This document shows, piece by piece, positions 52,600-61,309 of a stretch of DNA of 64,000 nucleotides (positions are counted from its first letter, which is position 1; each line of letters begins with the position of its first letter). The DNA comes from Eubacteriales bacterium (lineage in GTDB: Bacteria > Bacillota > Clostridia > Lachnospirales > Lachnospiraceae): NCBI GenBank assembly GCA_030533405.1, contig JAUNJF010000001.1, positions 124,001 through 188,000 of the forward strand. Reading direction: 5' to 3'. The position numbers and the translations under genes are program-made. The notes beneath the pieces are model-generated. The model was not told the DNA's origin. It did no database searches and worked only from the letters and a program-made list of their open reading frames with translations.

Positions 52600-53376
52600 A
52601 TGACCAAAAAAGTAAAATGGAGTTTTTTGATTTTGGTGTGGGGGATTGTTGGGATACAGCTTTTTGTCAATCATCAGCAAAAAATAAATCATGAACAAGT
52701 TGTTACTGCATTTACGGCAATGGATAGTAGTGTGGTGGAAATGGTTTCGGGATATGGGTATTTCGGAAGCATGGAGCTTAATGAGTCTGTCAAAAAGAAG
52801 ATGCTTCATAATTTGGCGAATCAGTTAGGACTTTTGGAACTGGGGCCGTATGAAAAGGAGCATCAGGTATTTTCAAATGATAAGGTGCAGGATAAAAAGG
52901 AACAGCATATTGAAAAAATCGGTGTTTCGGGTATTTATGGGAGTGGTATAGTTTCTCTTCAGTTGATAACGATTTCAGAAAAAAATCAGGAAAATCAGCA
53001 GTATATTCTGATGAAAAATGTGGAAGGGTTGACAGGCGAAGAGGGAAAGGCGCTTTATCATAAGATGAAACAGGTATACCAGGAGATTGGTGTGGAAGGA
53101 AATGTGACAATGGAACAGCTTGTAAAAAAAGAGGGCAATTTGATGGACAACCATGAGCAGATGGCAGATGCATTTTTGAAAGCATACGATGCGACGATGG
53201 TGGATTTTATAAATGAAAATGGAATTTGCACGGTATATGGATATATGGCAGATGAAAAAAATCATTTTTTGCAAAATGGGAAAAAGGTGAATATGCAGAT
53301 TGTTTTTTGTTATGACGAGGCAGAGGATCAAACGGAAATTAAGCTTGGAATTCCAATGGTGAATTCACCTTATTAA
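52600..53376 (+). CDS. YwmB-like protein (TATA-box-binding-like, DUF1779)
   Basis: About 258 residues. A membrane anchor (FLILVWGIVGIQLFVNH) begins near residue 8, and the mature part starts AFTAMDSSVVEMVSGYGYFG, which recalls YwmB of Bacillus and its relatives, exported proteins of unclear role. ATG 52600 is chosen because GGGGG at 52586-52590 stands at a good distance and yields a normal short signal anchor; ATG 52540 with AAGGTGAT is an alternative and would add 20 residues. An earlier start at 52459 lies within the palindrome and is improbable. The confidence reflects recall of a weakly conserved family. Confidence 0.65.
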   Translation: MTKKVKWSFLILVWGIVGIQLFVNHQQKINHEQVVTAFTAMDSSVVEMVSGYGYFGSMELNESVKKKMLHNLANQLGLLELGPYEKEHQVFSNDKVQDKKEQHIEKIGVSGIYGSGIVSLQLITISEKNQENQQYILMKNVEGLTGEEGKALYHKMKQVYQEIGVEGNVTMEQLVKKEGNLMDNHEQMADAFLKAYDATMVDFINENGICTVYGYMADEKNHFLQNGKKVNMQIVFCYDEAEDQTEIKLGIPMVNSPY

Positions 53377-53484
53377 AAAAATAAAATTATTTTTTCCGTT
53401 TGCCATGTTTTGTCCAAGGGGGATGTTATCCTTTCTATAGACATTTACCTATACATTTATCTAACATAGGAAGAAAGGATAAGA

Positions 53485-53619
53485 GTGAATAAGATGATAA
53501 AATTAATGAAAAAAGGAAAAGTAAAAGAGGTAGTCAGTGAAATGTGCATTTATACAGTAAGTTTTATGTCTGTTGCGGTATTTTTTGCACAGGTATTTAA
53601 CTGGATGACAACCATGTAA
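53485..53619 (+). CDS. Small single-helix membrane protein, 44 residues (unrecognised)
   Basis: GTG at 53485 follows AAAGGA at 53475-53480. The product has a basic N-terminus (MIKLMKKGKVKEVVSEM) and one hydrophobic helix (SFMSVAVFFAQVF), ending in WMTTM. The frame is uninterrupted from start to TAA and the position between two genes with its own ribosome site supports a real gene. No promoter is certain. The function is unknown. Confidence 0.5.
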   Translation: MNKMIKLMKKGKVKEVVSEMCIYTVSFMSVAVFFAQVFNWMTTM

Positions 53620-53643
53620 AAAGGCGTCCCAAGATGGGACGCC
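53619..53643 (-). terminator. Rho-independent terminator (minus strand) for the PRTase gene
   Basis: GGCGTCCC and GGGACGCC pair perfectly around a 5-base loop; read on the minus strand it is followed by five T. Confidence 0.75.
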
Positions 53644-53672
53644 CGATATCATACATAACTGAGCAATATAAT

Positions 53673-54320
53673 TTATAGTTTAGAATAACCGTAACTGTTA
53701 ACCATGGCTTCGATTCGCTTACCTGCGATACATTGTGGACATACAACGTGAGCATAAGTGTGATACTCAGGAATGTCCTCCAAACGGAATAATGTATGAA
53801 TAGTATGATCTCCAATGGTCTCGTTTGCAGAGAAGATTGCAGAGATACCAGAAGTGATACCACCATAATATTGAATACATTCAAGTGCTCGTTCAATGGT
53901 ACGTCCTGTTGTAGCAGAAGCCAATAACAATAATACATGTTTTCCACGAATCATTGGCTGAAGATTGTCACGGAACATCATCTGTCCAATAGAGTTAAAC
54001 TCTGGTGTGACAATGTACATAGCCTTGTGCGCATTCAGAGACATGATACCTGAGTTGGTTAATTCTTCTGCAAGATAAGAACCGATTACTTCTGTTCCAT
54101 CTAAGCAGACAATGGTATCAACTACTGTAGATGCTACATATTCGCTAGCTAAGAATTTTGCAGCAGATCTTGCCATGCTGTGACGTGTCTTTAATACTGT
54201 CATATCAATGTAATGTGTGATATGAGAGTGGTTTGTAGTAAAGTGTCCAGGTATTACATCAATCGATACCTGGTTACTATATTTCGAATAAATTTTCATT
54301 GCCTGATTTTCAAATGTCAT
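53673..54320 (-). CDS. Phosphoribosyltransferase-family protein (orotate PRTase-like)
   Basis: 215 residues of the type I PRTase fold. The PRPP loop is seen as KHVLLLLASATTGRTIERAL, with the acidic pair replaced by LASATTGRT rather than the classical DDxxTTGxT; VCLDGTEVIGSYLAEEL supplies the flexible hood. Four Cys/His positions near the C-terminus (HVVCPQCIAGKRIEA) could bind a metal. The lost acidic residues suggest a non-orotate, perhaps regulatory, function. It stands alone with its own terminator. Confidence 0.7.
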   Translation of the reverse strand: MTFENQAMKIYSKYSNQVSIDVIPGHFTTNHSHITHYIDMTVLKTRHSMARSAAKFLASEYVASTVVDTIVCLDGTEVIGSYLAEELTNSGIMSLNAHKAMYIVTPEFNSIGQMMFRDNLQPMIRGKHVLLLLASATTGRTIERALECIQYYGGITSGISAIFSANETIGDHTIHTLFRLEDIPEYHTYAHVVCPQCIAGKRIEAMVNSYGYSKL

Positions 54321-54476
54321 GCTGTAAACCCCCTTGAGTAATTGTTACTTCTATTGTATCTTTTTTTGCTGTGTATTGCAAGGTACGTTTCTGTCGAAAC
54401 GAAGAAAATGTACTTGTTTTAGTGGGGGGGATAGGGGTGTTTCCATGATATGGTTAACATAATTTTATAAAAGGGG

Positions 54477-54504
54477 TTGACATAATAGAAATGTATGTTA
54501 TAAT
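54477..54504 (+). promoter_or_regulatory. Strong sigma-A promoter for the SleB-like gene
   Basis: TTGACA at 54477-54482 and TATAAT at 54499-54504 with a 16-bp spacer. A hairpin GACTTCT/AGAAGTC at about 54587-54603 lies between a ribosome-site-like AAAGGA and the ATG. Confidence 0.75.
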
Positions 54505-54612
54505 TGTTACAAAATTGTTACAAAGCTATTGCAAAATGATTGCGAATTTGATATAGTTTTGTCACAAGAAAAGAAAGGATGTGTAAGACTTCTAAGAGAA
54601 GTCAAAAGTATT

Positions 54613-55140
54613 ATGAAGTTTAAAAAATTAGTAACCGTAATTGTAGCCGCATTTGCTATTTGCGTGATGTTTGGTTTGCCTTGTGAGGCATCTGCTACAA
54701 CCAAAGCTACTACCAAAGAAGATAAAGCAGAGAAGAGAGAATATACTGCGAGTGAGCTTCGCTACATGACAAGTATTATTTATTGTGAGGCACGAGGAGA
54801 AAGTTTTGCCGGTCAGAAGGCAGTGGGTATCGTTGTAATGAACCGAATGAGAAGTGACTTGTTCCCAAACACTGTGAAGGAAGTGATTTACCAAAGGGGA
54901 CAGTTCTCTCCGGTTCGTAACGGGTATATGCGTAATGCGCTTAAAATATACGATAAACAGAAGAAAAACAAAAAGTGGAGCAGTGATATGAAGTCTTGTA
55001 GAAAGGCTGCAATTCAAGCATTAGAGGGTTCCACCGTCATTAAGGTAGACGGAAAGAAGAAACAGATGGAACAGTATTTGTTTTTCTCAAGATATGTCAG
55101 AGGCGCGAAGTACAAGCTTGGCGGACATCAGTTTAAGTAA
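54613..55140 (+). CDS. SleB-family cell wall hydrolase
   Basis: About 175 residues. A signal peptide (FKKLVTVIVAAFAICVMFG, cleavage near CEASA) precedes a linker and the Hydrolase_2 domain: LRYMTSIIYCEARGESFAGQ with the catalytic Glu, AVGIVVMNRMRS, VIYQRGQFSPVRNG and the C-terminal helical part. SleB-type enzymes are lytic transglycosylases acting on spore cortex or cell wall. The promoter is of vegetative type and no sporulation sigma site is seen, so a cell wall role in growing cells is possible. It has no N-terminal peptidoglycan-binding domain as in Bacillus SleB. Confidence 0.8.
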   Translation: MKFKKLVTVIVAAFAICVMFGLPCEASATTKATTKEDKAEKREYTASELRYMTSIIYCEARGESFAGQKAVGIVVMNRMRSDLFPNTVKEVIYQRGQFSPVRNGYMRNALKIYDKQKKNKKWSSDMKSCRKAAIQALEGSTVIKVDGKKKQMEQYLFFSRYVRGAKYKLGGHQFK

Positions 55141-55172
55141 TGAATTAGTTTCTCATGCTAAATCCTATATAG

Positions 55173-55217
55173 CACCGCGAATGATTACAGATGTAATGAT
55201 TCGCGGTGTATTTTTTT
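55173..55217 (+). terminator. Rho-independent terminator after the SleB-like gene
   Basis: CACCGCGAAT pairs with ATTCGCGGTG, with a second inner ATTACA/TGTAAT pairing, followed by seven T. Confidence 0.85.
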
Positions 55218-55269
55218 ACGTAATTTTACATATATTGGAATAAGAATGTGTGGTATGGGGAGTCCATAC

Positions 55270-55683
55270 GTGAAAAAAAGGATTTTCATCGTGGTTATGT
55301 TTTGTGTCTTTTTCTTATCTGCGTTGGTGGGATGTCGGTTCCAGGAAACGGAGGAGGAAAAAATAAAAGATTTGGATTATACAATTTGCGATGATGGAAA
55401 GCTTCCACAGGAGCTTGTAAAGATTATTGAAAAAAAGAAAACAGAACCATTTAAACTGACGTATCGAACCAAAGAGTATTTATATATTGTTGTGGGATAT
55501 GGAGCGCAGGATCGAACGGATTTAGATGTGTTGTTAACGGAACTATATCTTACGAAAAATGCTATTTTCGTCGATACGGATTTGGTTTCAAAAGAGGATG
55601 AAAAATTAAAAAATGATTTGATGTCATATCCATATATTGCAGTAAAGTGTGAGCTGTATGACCAGGAGGTAACATTTAAGTAA
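55270..55683 (+). CDS. Small lipoprotein of unknown function
   Basis: About 137 residues. A signal sequence (FIVVMFCVFFLSALVGC) ends in a lipobox with Cys near residue 21. The mature part is short and charged (TEEEKIKDLDYTICDDGKLP, VLLTELYLTKNAIFVDT); no known domain is apparent. GTG 55270 is preferred because GGGGAG lies seven bases upstream, compared with ATG 55246, whose upstream sequence lacks a ribosome site. It lies 74 bp before the SPOCS gene, which has its own sporulation-type promoter. Confidence 0.6.
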   Translation: MKKRIFIVVMFCVFFLSALVGCRFQETEEEKIKDLDYTICDDGKLPQELVKIIEKKKTEPFKLTYRTKEYLYIVVGYGAQDRTDLDVLLTELYLTKNAIFVDTDLVSKEDEKLKNDLMSYPYIAVKCELYDQEVTFK

Positions 55684-55707
55684 AGTGACATATTTGGGTT
55701 GGCACGT

Positions 55708-55738
55708 GCATATACTGATTAGCAGAAGTCATATAGAT
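55708..55738 (+). promoter_or_regulatory. Candidate mother-cell (sigma-E type) promoter
   Basis: GCATATA (55708-55714) and CATATAGAT (55730-55738) with a 15-bp gap fit the sigma-E pattern of ATATT/ATATA-like -35 and CATA-rich -10 elements, 20 bp upstream of the SPOCS-LysM start. Confidence 0.5.
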
Positions 55739-55757
55739 TTTATGAAATGGAGGAAGT

Positions 55758-57308
55758 ATGGAACTAGTAAAGAAAGAGATTCACAATGCGATTTGGAAAG
55801 TAAAAAATACAATGCAATTTACGATAGATGATACGATTAACGTGTTGGACAGTCATTTGGACATGGAACGATTGGTTCTGGTAAAAGGAAATGTTGTTGT
55901 AGATGAAGTGCAGGCGATGGTGGATCGCTTTCAAATCAAAGGAACACTGAATTACCAAATTCTATATTGTGCGGACAAGGAAAATACTGCATTTGATAGC
56001 ATAGAGGGAAGGGTTCCATTTGTGGAGTACATCAATGCAGATGGAACCTTGCCAGAGGATTATGTGGAAGTACATATGAGTTTAAATGATTTAACAGTTA
56101 CCATGTTGCACTCACGAAAAATTAGTTTGAAGGCTTTGGTGGGCATGGATTATCAGGTGAAATTCAATGAGGATGTTTCGATATTGACCGGAATAGAGGA
56201 CTGTGAAACCGCGGAGATTTTGAAGGAGCAATTGTCCATGGTATCGTTAAGGCTTCAGCGAAAGGATATTGTGTCGTTAGAGCAGACAGTAGAGATTCCT
56301 GCGAATAAGCCGAATATTTACCAGGTGATTTGGAAGAGCTTGTCGGTTACGGGTGTTTCCATGAAGCCTGCGGATGGTTATTTGACAGTTACTGGTAACA
56401 TTTGTGTCTTTTTGGTATATACCGCTGAGGAGGAGGGAATGCCAATTCAGTATTTTACAATGGAGATTCCATTTGAAAAGCAGATTGATGAGAGAGAGGC
56501 AAACGAGGATATGATTTCTGGAAGTGTGCTTGCACTCAACCAGTATCAGATTCATGTTGTGCCAGATGATAGTGGGGAAGATCGTTTACTGGAGTTGCGA
56601 TTGGATTTCTCGGTAGAAATGAAGTTGTATGGGCGAGAAGATTTGCAGATGGTTCGGGATGCATACGCTTCAGAATTAGAATTAGAGGCAAAATACAAAA
56701 ACCTTTCGGTGTGGCATTTGTTGCTTCGTAATTGTGCAAAAACCAAGGTGACCGATGTGGTTACGATGCCAAAACAGCATAGTGTTTTGCAAATTTGTCA
56801 TGTGGAAGGATCGGTGTCTGTGGATGAAACCATTCGTTCTGCAAAAGGAATTATTGTAGAGGGTGTGGTTGGAACACAGATTACTTATTTAGATAAAGAG
56901 GAATCAGGAGCTATTGCATCTACTACATTTGATATCCCATTTACATATGAAATCGAAGTGCCAGGTATGCAGGAACAGGTGTCATATTCTATTGTTCCAT
57001 ATATTGATCGCATTTCAGCACTTCAAAATGGGGAAACTCAAATTGAAATCAAGTCGGAAGTGTCTCTGGATGTTTTGGCATTTAATCATGAGCAGACAAA
57101 GGTGATTTTGGGTATGGAGACAAAACCATTAGATATGGAGCGAAAGAAGGCGCTCCCAAGCGTTGTGGGATATATTGTTAAAAAGGGTGATACGTTGTGG
57201 AGTATTGCAAAGCAGTATTATACAACGGTAGCACAATTAAAAGAAACAAATGCGTTAGAGCAGGATGAAATAGAAGAGGGCGCTCGGTTGGTCATTTTAA
57301 AAGAATAA
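55758..57308 (+). CDS. SPOCS (DUF3794) and LysM protein, spore coat-type
   Basis: 516 residues. Three related DUF3794/SPOCS repeats fill roughly residues 1-440 (each with a VKGNVVVDEVQAMVDRF-like and a DYQV-like strand pattern), and the last 50 residues are one LysM domain (YIVKKGDTLWSIAKQYYTT, VAQLKETNALEQDEIEEG). Such proteins are found in clostridial spore coats; SPOCS-domain proteins assemble on the outer surface and LysM anchors to peptidoglycan. Promoter elements upstream look like sigma-E. It is preceded by a good GGAGG ribosome site. Confidence 0.8.
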   Translation: MELVKKEIHNAIWKVKNTMQFTIDDTINVLDSHLDMERLVLVKGNVVVDEVQAMVDRFQIKGTLNYQILYCADKENTAFDSIEGRVPFVEYINADGTLPEDYVEVHMSLNDLTVTMLHSRKISLKALVGMDYQVKFNEDVSILTGIEDCETAEILKEQLSMVSLRLQRKDIVSLEQTVEIPANKPNIYQVIWKSLSVTGVSMKPADGYLTVTGNICVFLVYTAEEEGMPIQYFTMEIPFEKQIDEREANEDMISGSVLALNQYQIHVVPDDSGEDRLLELRLDFSVEMKLYGREDLQMVRDAYASELELEAKYKNLSVWHLLLRNCAKTKVTDVVTMPKQHSVLQICHVEGSVSVDETIRSAKGIIVEGVVGTQITYLDKEESGAIASTTFDIPFTYEIEVPGMQEQVSYSIVPYIDRISALQNGETQIEIKSEVSLDVLAFNHEQTKVILGMETKPLDMERKKALPSVVGYIVKKGDTLWSIAKQYYTTVAQLKETNALEQDEIEEGARLVILKE

Positions 57309-57322
57309 AGGCGTAAAAAAAG

Positions 57323-57368
57323 AGGGATATGATGTAAAGCATACTATGTGCTATGCATCCATATCCCT
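57323..57368. terminator. Hairpin terminator between converging genes
   Basis: AGGGATATG pairs with CATATCCCT. T-rich sequence follows on both sides, strongest on the minus strand (run of seven T), so it chiefly ends the HD-GYP gene. Confidence 0.65.
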
Positions 57369-57412
57369 TATATTTTAGTGACAAAAAGGATTCTCGCAAT
57401 ATAGAAAATCCA

Positions 57413-58498
57413 TTATACTATTGCCTGAATCGTTAGCTCTGGTGCTTTGGTAAGGTCCACATATTGTCCATCTACTAAAACGCCTGGCCTTGATGGATTC
57501 ATTTGATTGGTCATAATAATCTCACCTTTGCGACCGTCGCTTAGCAGGACGGTGTTGTGCAAATAGGTATCAGAAATACCACGTAAAAATGGAACGAGGA
57601 ACTTGGATTCGTATTTTTGGTATCCTTCATCTTCGTACATTTTAATTACTTCAAAAGGACAAATGCCTTCGCGATAACAACGATTGGCGGTAAGAGCCTC
57701 GTAAATGTCTACAATGGTAATAATCTTTCCAATCTCAGGAATCTTATCCCCTTTCACACCCAATGGATATCCAGAACCATCGCATTTTTCATGGTGCATC
57801 AATGCAGCCTGGCAAACACGAATGTCTACTTTTCGTTCATTTAATAATTGATAACCTTTCATTGGATGTTGCTTGATAATATCAAATTCTTCTTTGGTAA
57901 GTCTTCCAGGTTTTTTGATAATTTCTGGTGGAATCAAAATTTTACCAATATCATGTAGCATGCCTGCGACAGTAAGTAATTTGATATCGTCATCGTTATA
58001 ATTTAGCCAGCGTCCAAAAATGTTGACCAGCATGGCAACATTTAAAGAATGTGCATAGGTGGAATCATCAAAATAACGGATGTTACTCAAAATCTCCATA
58101 AGCTGATAGGTGTTGGTTGTCTGAGACATCAATTCATTGGCACTATCAAACAAGCTGTCTAAATCAATTGACCCAGTGTGACTGGCAATATCATTTAATT
58201 TAAAAGAAAATTCCTGTGTTGTTTCTTGGAAGGAACTTTCAAATTTTTGGAAGGTTTCACTACTCCGAAGCTTTTCTGTTCGGGAGAGCTGTACTGCTTT
58301 TGCATCTGTTGCAGGAGGCGTGTCTCCATCGTCTTCGTAAATAGAGATTACAATGACTGAGGAATTATTCAAAATGTCCATAACATCGGAATTGACGACT
58401 GTGTCTTTTTGTACGAGCAACTGTGAGTTATGATAGACATCTTCTGCGATAATCATGCCTTCTTGCAGTTTGTGAAGCATAATAGAAGTTGTTGCCAT
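57413..58498 (-). CDS. HD-GYP domain phosphodiesterase-like protein
   Basis: 361 residues. The C-terminal half is an HD-GYP domain: the metal pair HD in AGMLHDIGKILIPPEII, the GYP-like HHEKCDGSGYPLGVKG motif, and IITIVDIYEALTANRCYREG. The N-terminal 130 residues are a helical region starting LHKLQEGMIIAEDVYHNSQL, comparable to DUF3391-type leaders of HD-GYP proteins. Such enzymes hydrolyse cyclic di-GMP to GMP or act as its sensors. No REC domain is fused. It has its own start region with GGGGGG upstream. Confidence 0.85.
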   Translation of the reverse strand: MATTSIMLHKLQEGMIIAEDVYHNSQLLVQKDTVVNSDVMDILNNSSVIVISIYEDDGDTPPATDAKAVQLSRTEKLRSSETFQKFESSFQETTQEFSFKLNDIASHTGSIDLDSLFDSANELMSQTTNTYQLMEILSNIRYFDDSTYAHSLNVAMLVNIFGRWLNYNDDDIKLLTVAGMLHDIGKILIPPEIIKKPGRLTKEEFDIIKQHPMKGYQLLNERKVDIRVCQAALMHHEKCDGSGYPLGVKGDKIPEIGKIITIVDIYEALTANRCYREGICPFEVIKMYEDEGYQKYESKFLVPFLRGISDTYLHNTVLLSDGRKGEIIMTNQMNPSRPGVLVDGQYVDLTKAPELTIQAIV

Positions 58499-58591
58499 AT
58501 TCGTAATCCCCCCCTCAGTAATATCTTTTGCCTGTCATTATATTATAAAAAAATAAGGGTCGAAAGTCAATAAAACGCACAGAAAAGAACA

Positions 58592-58621
58592 GGAATATTT
58601 TTGGTATTTTTACACATAATA
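58592..58621 (+). promoter_or_regulatory. Forespore (sigma-G type) promoter for the gerA operon
   Basis: GGAATA (58592-58597) and CATAATA (58615-58621) with a 17-bp spacer match the sigma-G pattern GNATA-N17/18-CATNNTA. It lies 34 bp upstream of gerAA, as expected for germinant receptor genes. Confidence 0.65.
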
Positions 58622-58654
58622 GGGATGAAAAATGCATAGGAATGCGAGGAAGCT

Positions 58655-60208
58655 ATGGACGTTCAATATAATAAAAAAAATGAAGTAGAAATGCCAGTTT
58701 TTTCAAATTTAAATGAAAATATAGAGGTATTAAAAACCATGTTTCAGGATTGTGATGACATGGTTTGGAAAGAGTTTGTATTAGAGCGAAAAACGGGGAC
58801 ATTGCCGTTTTTTATTTTGTATATTGATGGGATGTCAGATGGGGAAATGGTGGAGCGAACCATCACAAAACCACTTTTATACGAGTGGAGAGATGCGCCA
58901 CTTACAATGGAAAAGTCATTGGGAGAAAGTGCGTTTGATTTTCTCTTTCATTATCAGGCGGAATCTGTGGACATGTCAAAGGCAGAGAGGTTACAGGATG
59001 TAATCACCGCAGTGCTCAATGGGGATGCAGCGGTATTTTTTCATGGTGAAAATCAGGCAGCAATTCTGTCGTCTAAAAAGCTACCAGGAAGATCTATTGA
59101 TGCACCACAAAAGGAAAATGGATTAAAGGGGCCAAGAGATAGCTTTATTGAAAATTTTCGAACGAATACGGCTTTGATTCGTAGAAAAATAAAAGATCCC
59201 AAAATGAAGGAACGACAAAGCTATATTGGGCAGCGTTCAAAAATTGTGTATGGACTGATGTATTTGGAGGATTTGGTGCAGCCAGGACTTTTAGAAGAGA
59301 TAGAGAACCGATTACAGTCATTTACCATTGATAGTATATTTGACAGTGGGATGCTGGTGCATTTGTTAGAGGAAAAATGGTATTCCCCATTTCCGCAGGT
59401 ACAGACGACAGAAAGGCCAGATAAAGCGGCTTCAGCAATATCGGAGGGGCGTGTTGTATTGGTGTTAGACAACTCGCCAGAGGTTATCATTTTACCCTGT
59501 ACCCTAAATTCTTTTTTTCAGGCGTCGGATGATTATTATAATCGATTTGGTGTTGCGACTTTTGCAAGATGTTTGCGGTATTTAGCTGCGCTTATTACAT
59601 TATTGTTGCCGGGATTATATGTTGCGATTACCTGTTATTACCCGCAAATATTGCCGACAGAGTTTTTACTTGCGATTGTGGGTGCCAGAACCAATGTGAC
59701 CTTCCCGATTGTGGTGGAGGTGTTGTTGATGGAATTATTGTTTGAGCTGCTAAGAGAGGCGGGACTGCGATTGCCAGGACAAATGGGAAATACCATCGGA
59801 GTGGTTGGTGGATTGATTGTTGGACAGGCAGCAGTGGATGCCGCACTGGTAAGTACGATTGTGGTGATTGTAGTAGCCTTGACGGCAATCGCTTCGTTTG
59901 CAATTCCCAACGAAGAGTTTTCGTCGACCTTTCGTCTGCTCAAATTTTTAATGATATTCTTAGGGGCTGTATGGGGGCTGTATGGGATTTGGATTGGCAT
60001 TTTGGGATTGCTCATCCATTTAGCATCGATGGAGAGTTTTGGAATTCCGTATCTGATGCCTGCAGTAGCGGGAAGTGTAGATGACGGTGTGGAATATCAG
60101 GATTTTGTGTTGCGGACGCCAATCTTTACAATGAAGGAAAGACCGATTTATACGCAAATGGGACAGCGACGTCGTTTTCGGCGAATAAACCACCCAAAAT
60201 CGAAATAA
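58655..60208 (+). CDS. gerAA: Spore germinant receptor subunit A (GerAA-like)
   Basis: 517 residues of the GerA/GerAA family. The N-terminal half is soluble (NLNENIEVLKTMFQDCDDMV and LMYLEDLVQPGLLEEIENRL), and the C-terminal half contains about six membrane helices starting FATARC...YLAALITLLLPGLYVAI. The family's conserved TEFLLAIVGARTNVTFPIVVE-like segment and ELLREAGLRLPGQMGNTIG are present. It senses germinants in the spore inner membrane with subunits B and C. A sigma-G-type promoter precedes it and gerAB follows after 15 bp. Confidence 0.9.
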   Translation: MDVQYNKKNEVEMPVFSNLNENIEVLKTMFQDCDDMVWKEFVLERKTGTLPFFILYIDGMSDGEMVERTITKPLLYEWRDAPLTMEKSLGESAFDFLFHYQAESVDMSKAERLQDVITAVLNGDAAVFFHGENQAAILSSKKLPGRSIDAPQKENGLKGPRDSFIENFRTNTALIRRKIKDPKMKERQSYIGQRSKIVYGLMYLEDLVQPGLLEEIENRLQSFTIDSIFDSGMLVHLLEEKWYSPFPQVQTTERPDKAASAISEGRVVLVLDNSPEVIILPCTLNSFFQASDDYYNRFGVATFARCLRYLAALITLLLPGLYVAITCYYPQILPTEFLLAIVGARTNVTFPIVVEVLLMELLFELLREAGLRLPGQMGNTIGVVGGLIVGQAAVDAALVSTIVVIVVALTAIASFAIPNEEFSSTFRLLKFLMIFLGAVWGLYGIWIGILGLLIHLASMESFGIPYLMPAVAGSVDDGVEYQDFVLRTPIFTMKERPIYTQMGQRRRFRRINHPKSK

Positions 60209-60223
60209 AGGAGGCAGAAATTT

Positions 60224-61309
60224 GTGTTTAGTCAAAATGGAAAATTGTCAGAAAAACAATTACGTCGTATGTTGATTTTGCCATTATATGCAAGTTTGAT
60301 TTTGGTGGTACCACATGTGTCGGCATGGTTGTTTGGCGCAAGCATTGTGCCAGGATTGCTTGCATTTTTTGTGATGTCGCTTTTGTATGTTGCCTTTATC
60401 TGGTGGGTTGCTCGCTGGTATCAAAATAATCGTCTTTGTGTCGTGCAAAATCGATTACTTTTGTTGATACAGATTGTGAGACTGATTGTAAGACTTGCGT
60501 TTTATATTGGGTTGACGATTGCCGTGTTGGGCGAGGGGGAAGTGCCATTTGCACCACAAAACACAAAGCAAAATGCTGGAGGGTTATTGGTTGCAGTCCC
60601 GTTGCTTGCAATCTGCGTTTATGCGGCATGGCAAAAACGGGAACAGCAGGGAAGAATTTATGAATTGATGTTCTGGCTGTTGTTTGTACCATTTATTTTT
60701 GTCGTTTTATTTGGGATAAGGCGAATGGATTTTTCCGTTTTTGTTCCGCATTGTGATGTGTCATTTGGCATTTTGTGTTATCGTGCGTATCTGTTGCTTC
60801 CGTTTTTGCTACCTGTCGAAAATTATTTATTGTTGCGTCCGTATTTGCAATCAGGAGAAAAATCACGGAAAACCTGTTATGCAATTATGGGAACAATTTT
60901 TCTTGCTGTGTTGTTAACACTTGGAATACTTGGAATTTATGGTGTGCAGGCGGGTGGTGCAGAAGAATTATTGACGGTTGCCATTATGAGGTGCATTCGT
61001 TTGCCATTTCAGTTGACAGAGCGAGTGGACGCATTTTTGATATGGTTTTTTCTGGTAGGGTGTTTTGTGTTGATTGCACAGACCTTGTTTTTTGCGGCTG
61101 AACTGGTTGCGGTATCGATTCGCGGTGCGAAACGAATCTGGTCGATTGTTGTCATTTTAGGGAGCGCAATTGTTGTTGTTATTTTTTTGCCAGATTATTC
61201 TTCGATGTTGTGGTCGTATCGCACATACGCTGCCATCATGGATGTGCCACTTTCCCTGATATTGCCAATGGTTGGAATGCTTGGAAAGGGGGAATCTGCA
61301 CATGCGTAG
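60224..61309 (+). CDS. gerAB: Spore germinant receptor subunit B (GerAB-like)
   Basis: 361 residues of the endospore germination permease family, related to amino acid permeases, with about ten membrane helices (for example PLYASLILVVPHVSAWLF and LLLIQIVRLIVRLAFYIGL). The start is GTG 60224 with AGGAGG 12 bases upstream. It overlaps the next gene by 8 bp. The usual receptor operon order A-B-C is kept. Conserved charged residues are few, as normal for the family. Confidence 0.88.
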   Translation: MFSQNGKLSEKQLRRMLILPLYASLILVVPHVSAWLFGASIVPGLLAFFVMSLLYVAFIWWVARWYQNNRLCVVQNRLLLLIQIVRLIVRLAFYIGLTIAVLGEGEVPFAPQNTKQNAGGLLVAVPLLAICVYAAWQKREQQGRIYELMFWLLFVPFIFVVLFGIRRMDFSVFVPHCDVSFGILCYRAYLLLPFLLPVENYLLLRPYLQSGEKSRKTCYAIMGTIFLAVLLTLGILGIYGVQAGGAEELLTVAIMRCIRLPFQLTERVDAFLIWFFLVGCFVLIAQTLFFAAELVAVSIRGAKRIWSIVVILGSAIVVVIFLPDYSSMLWSYRTYAAIMDVPLSLILPMVGMLGKGESAHA

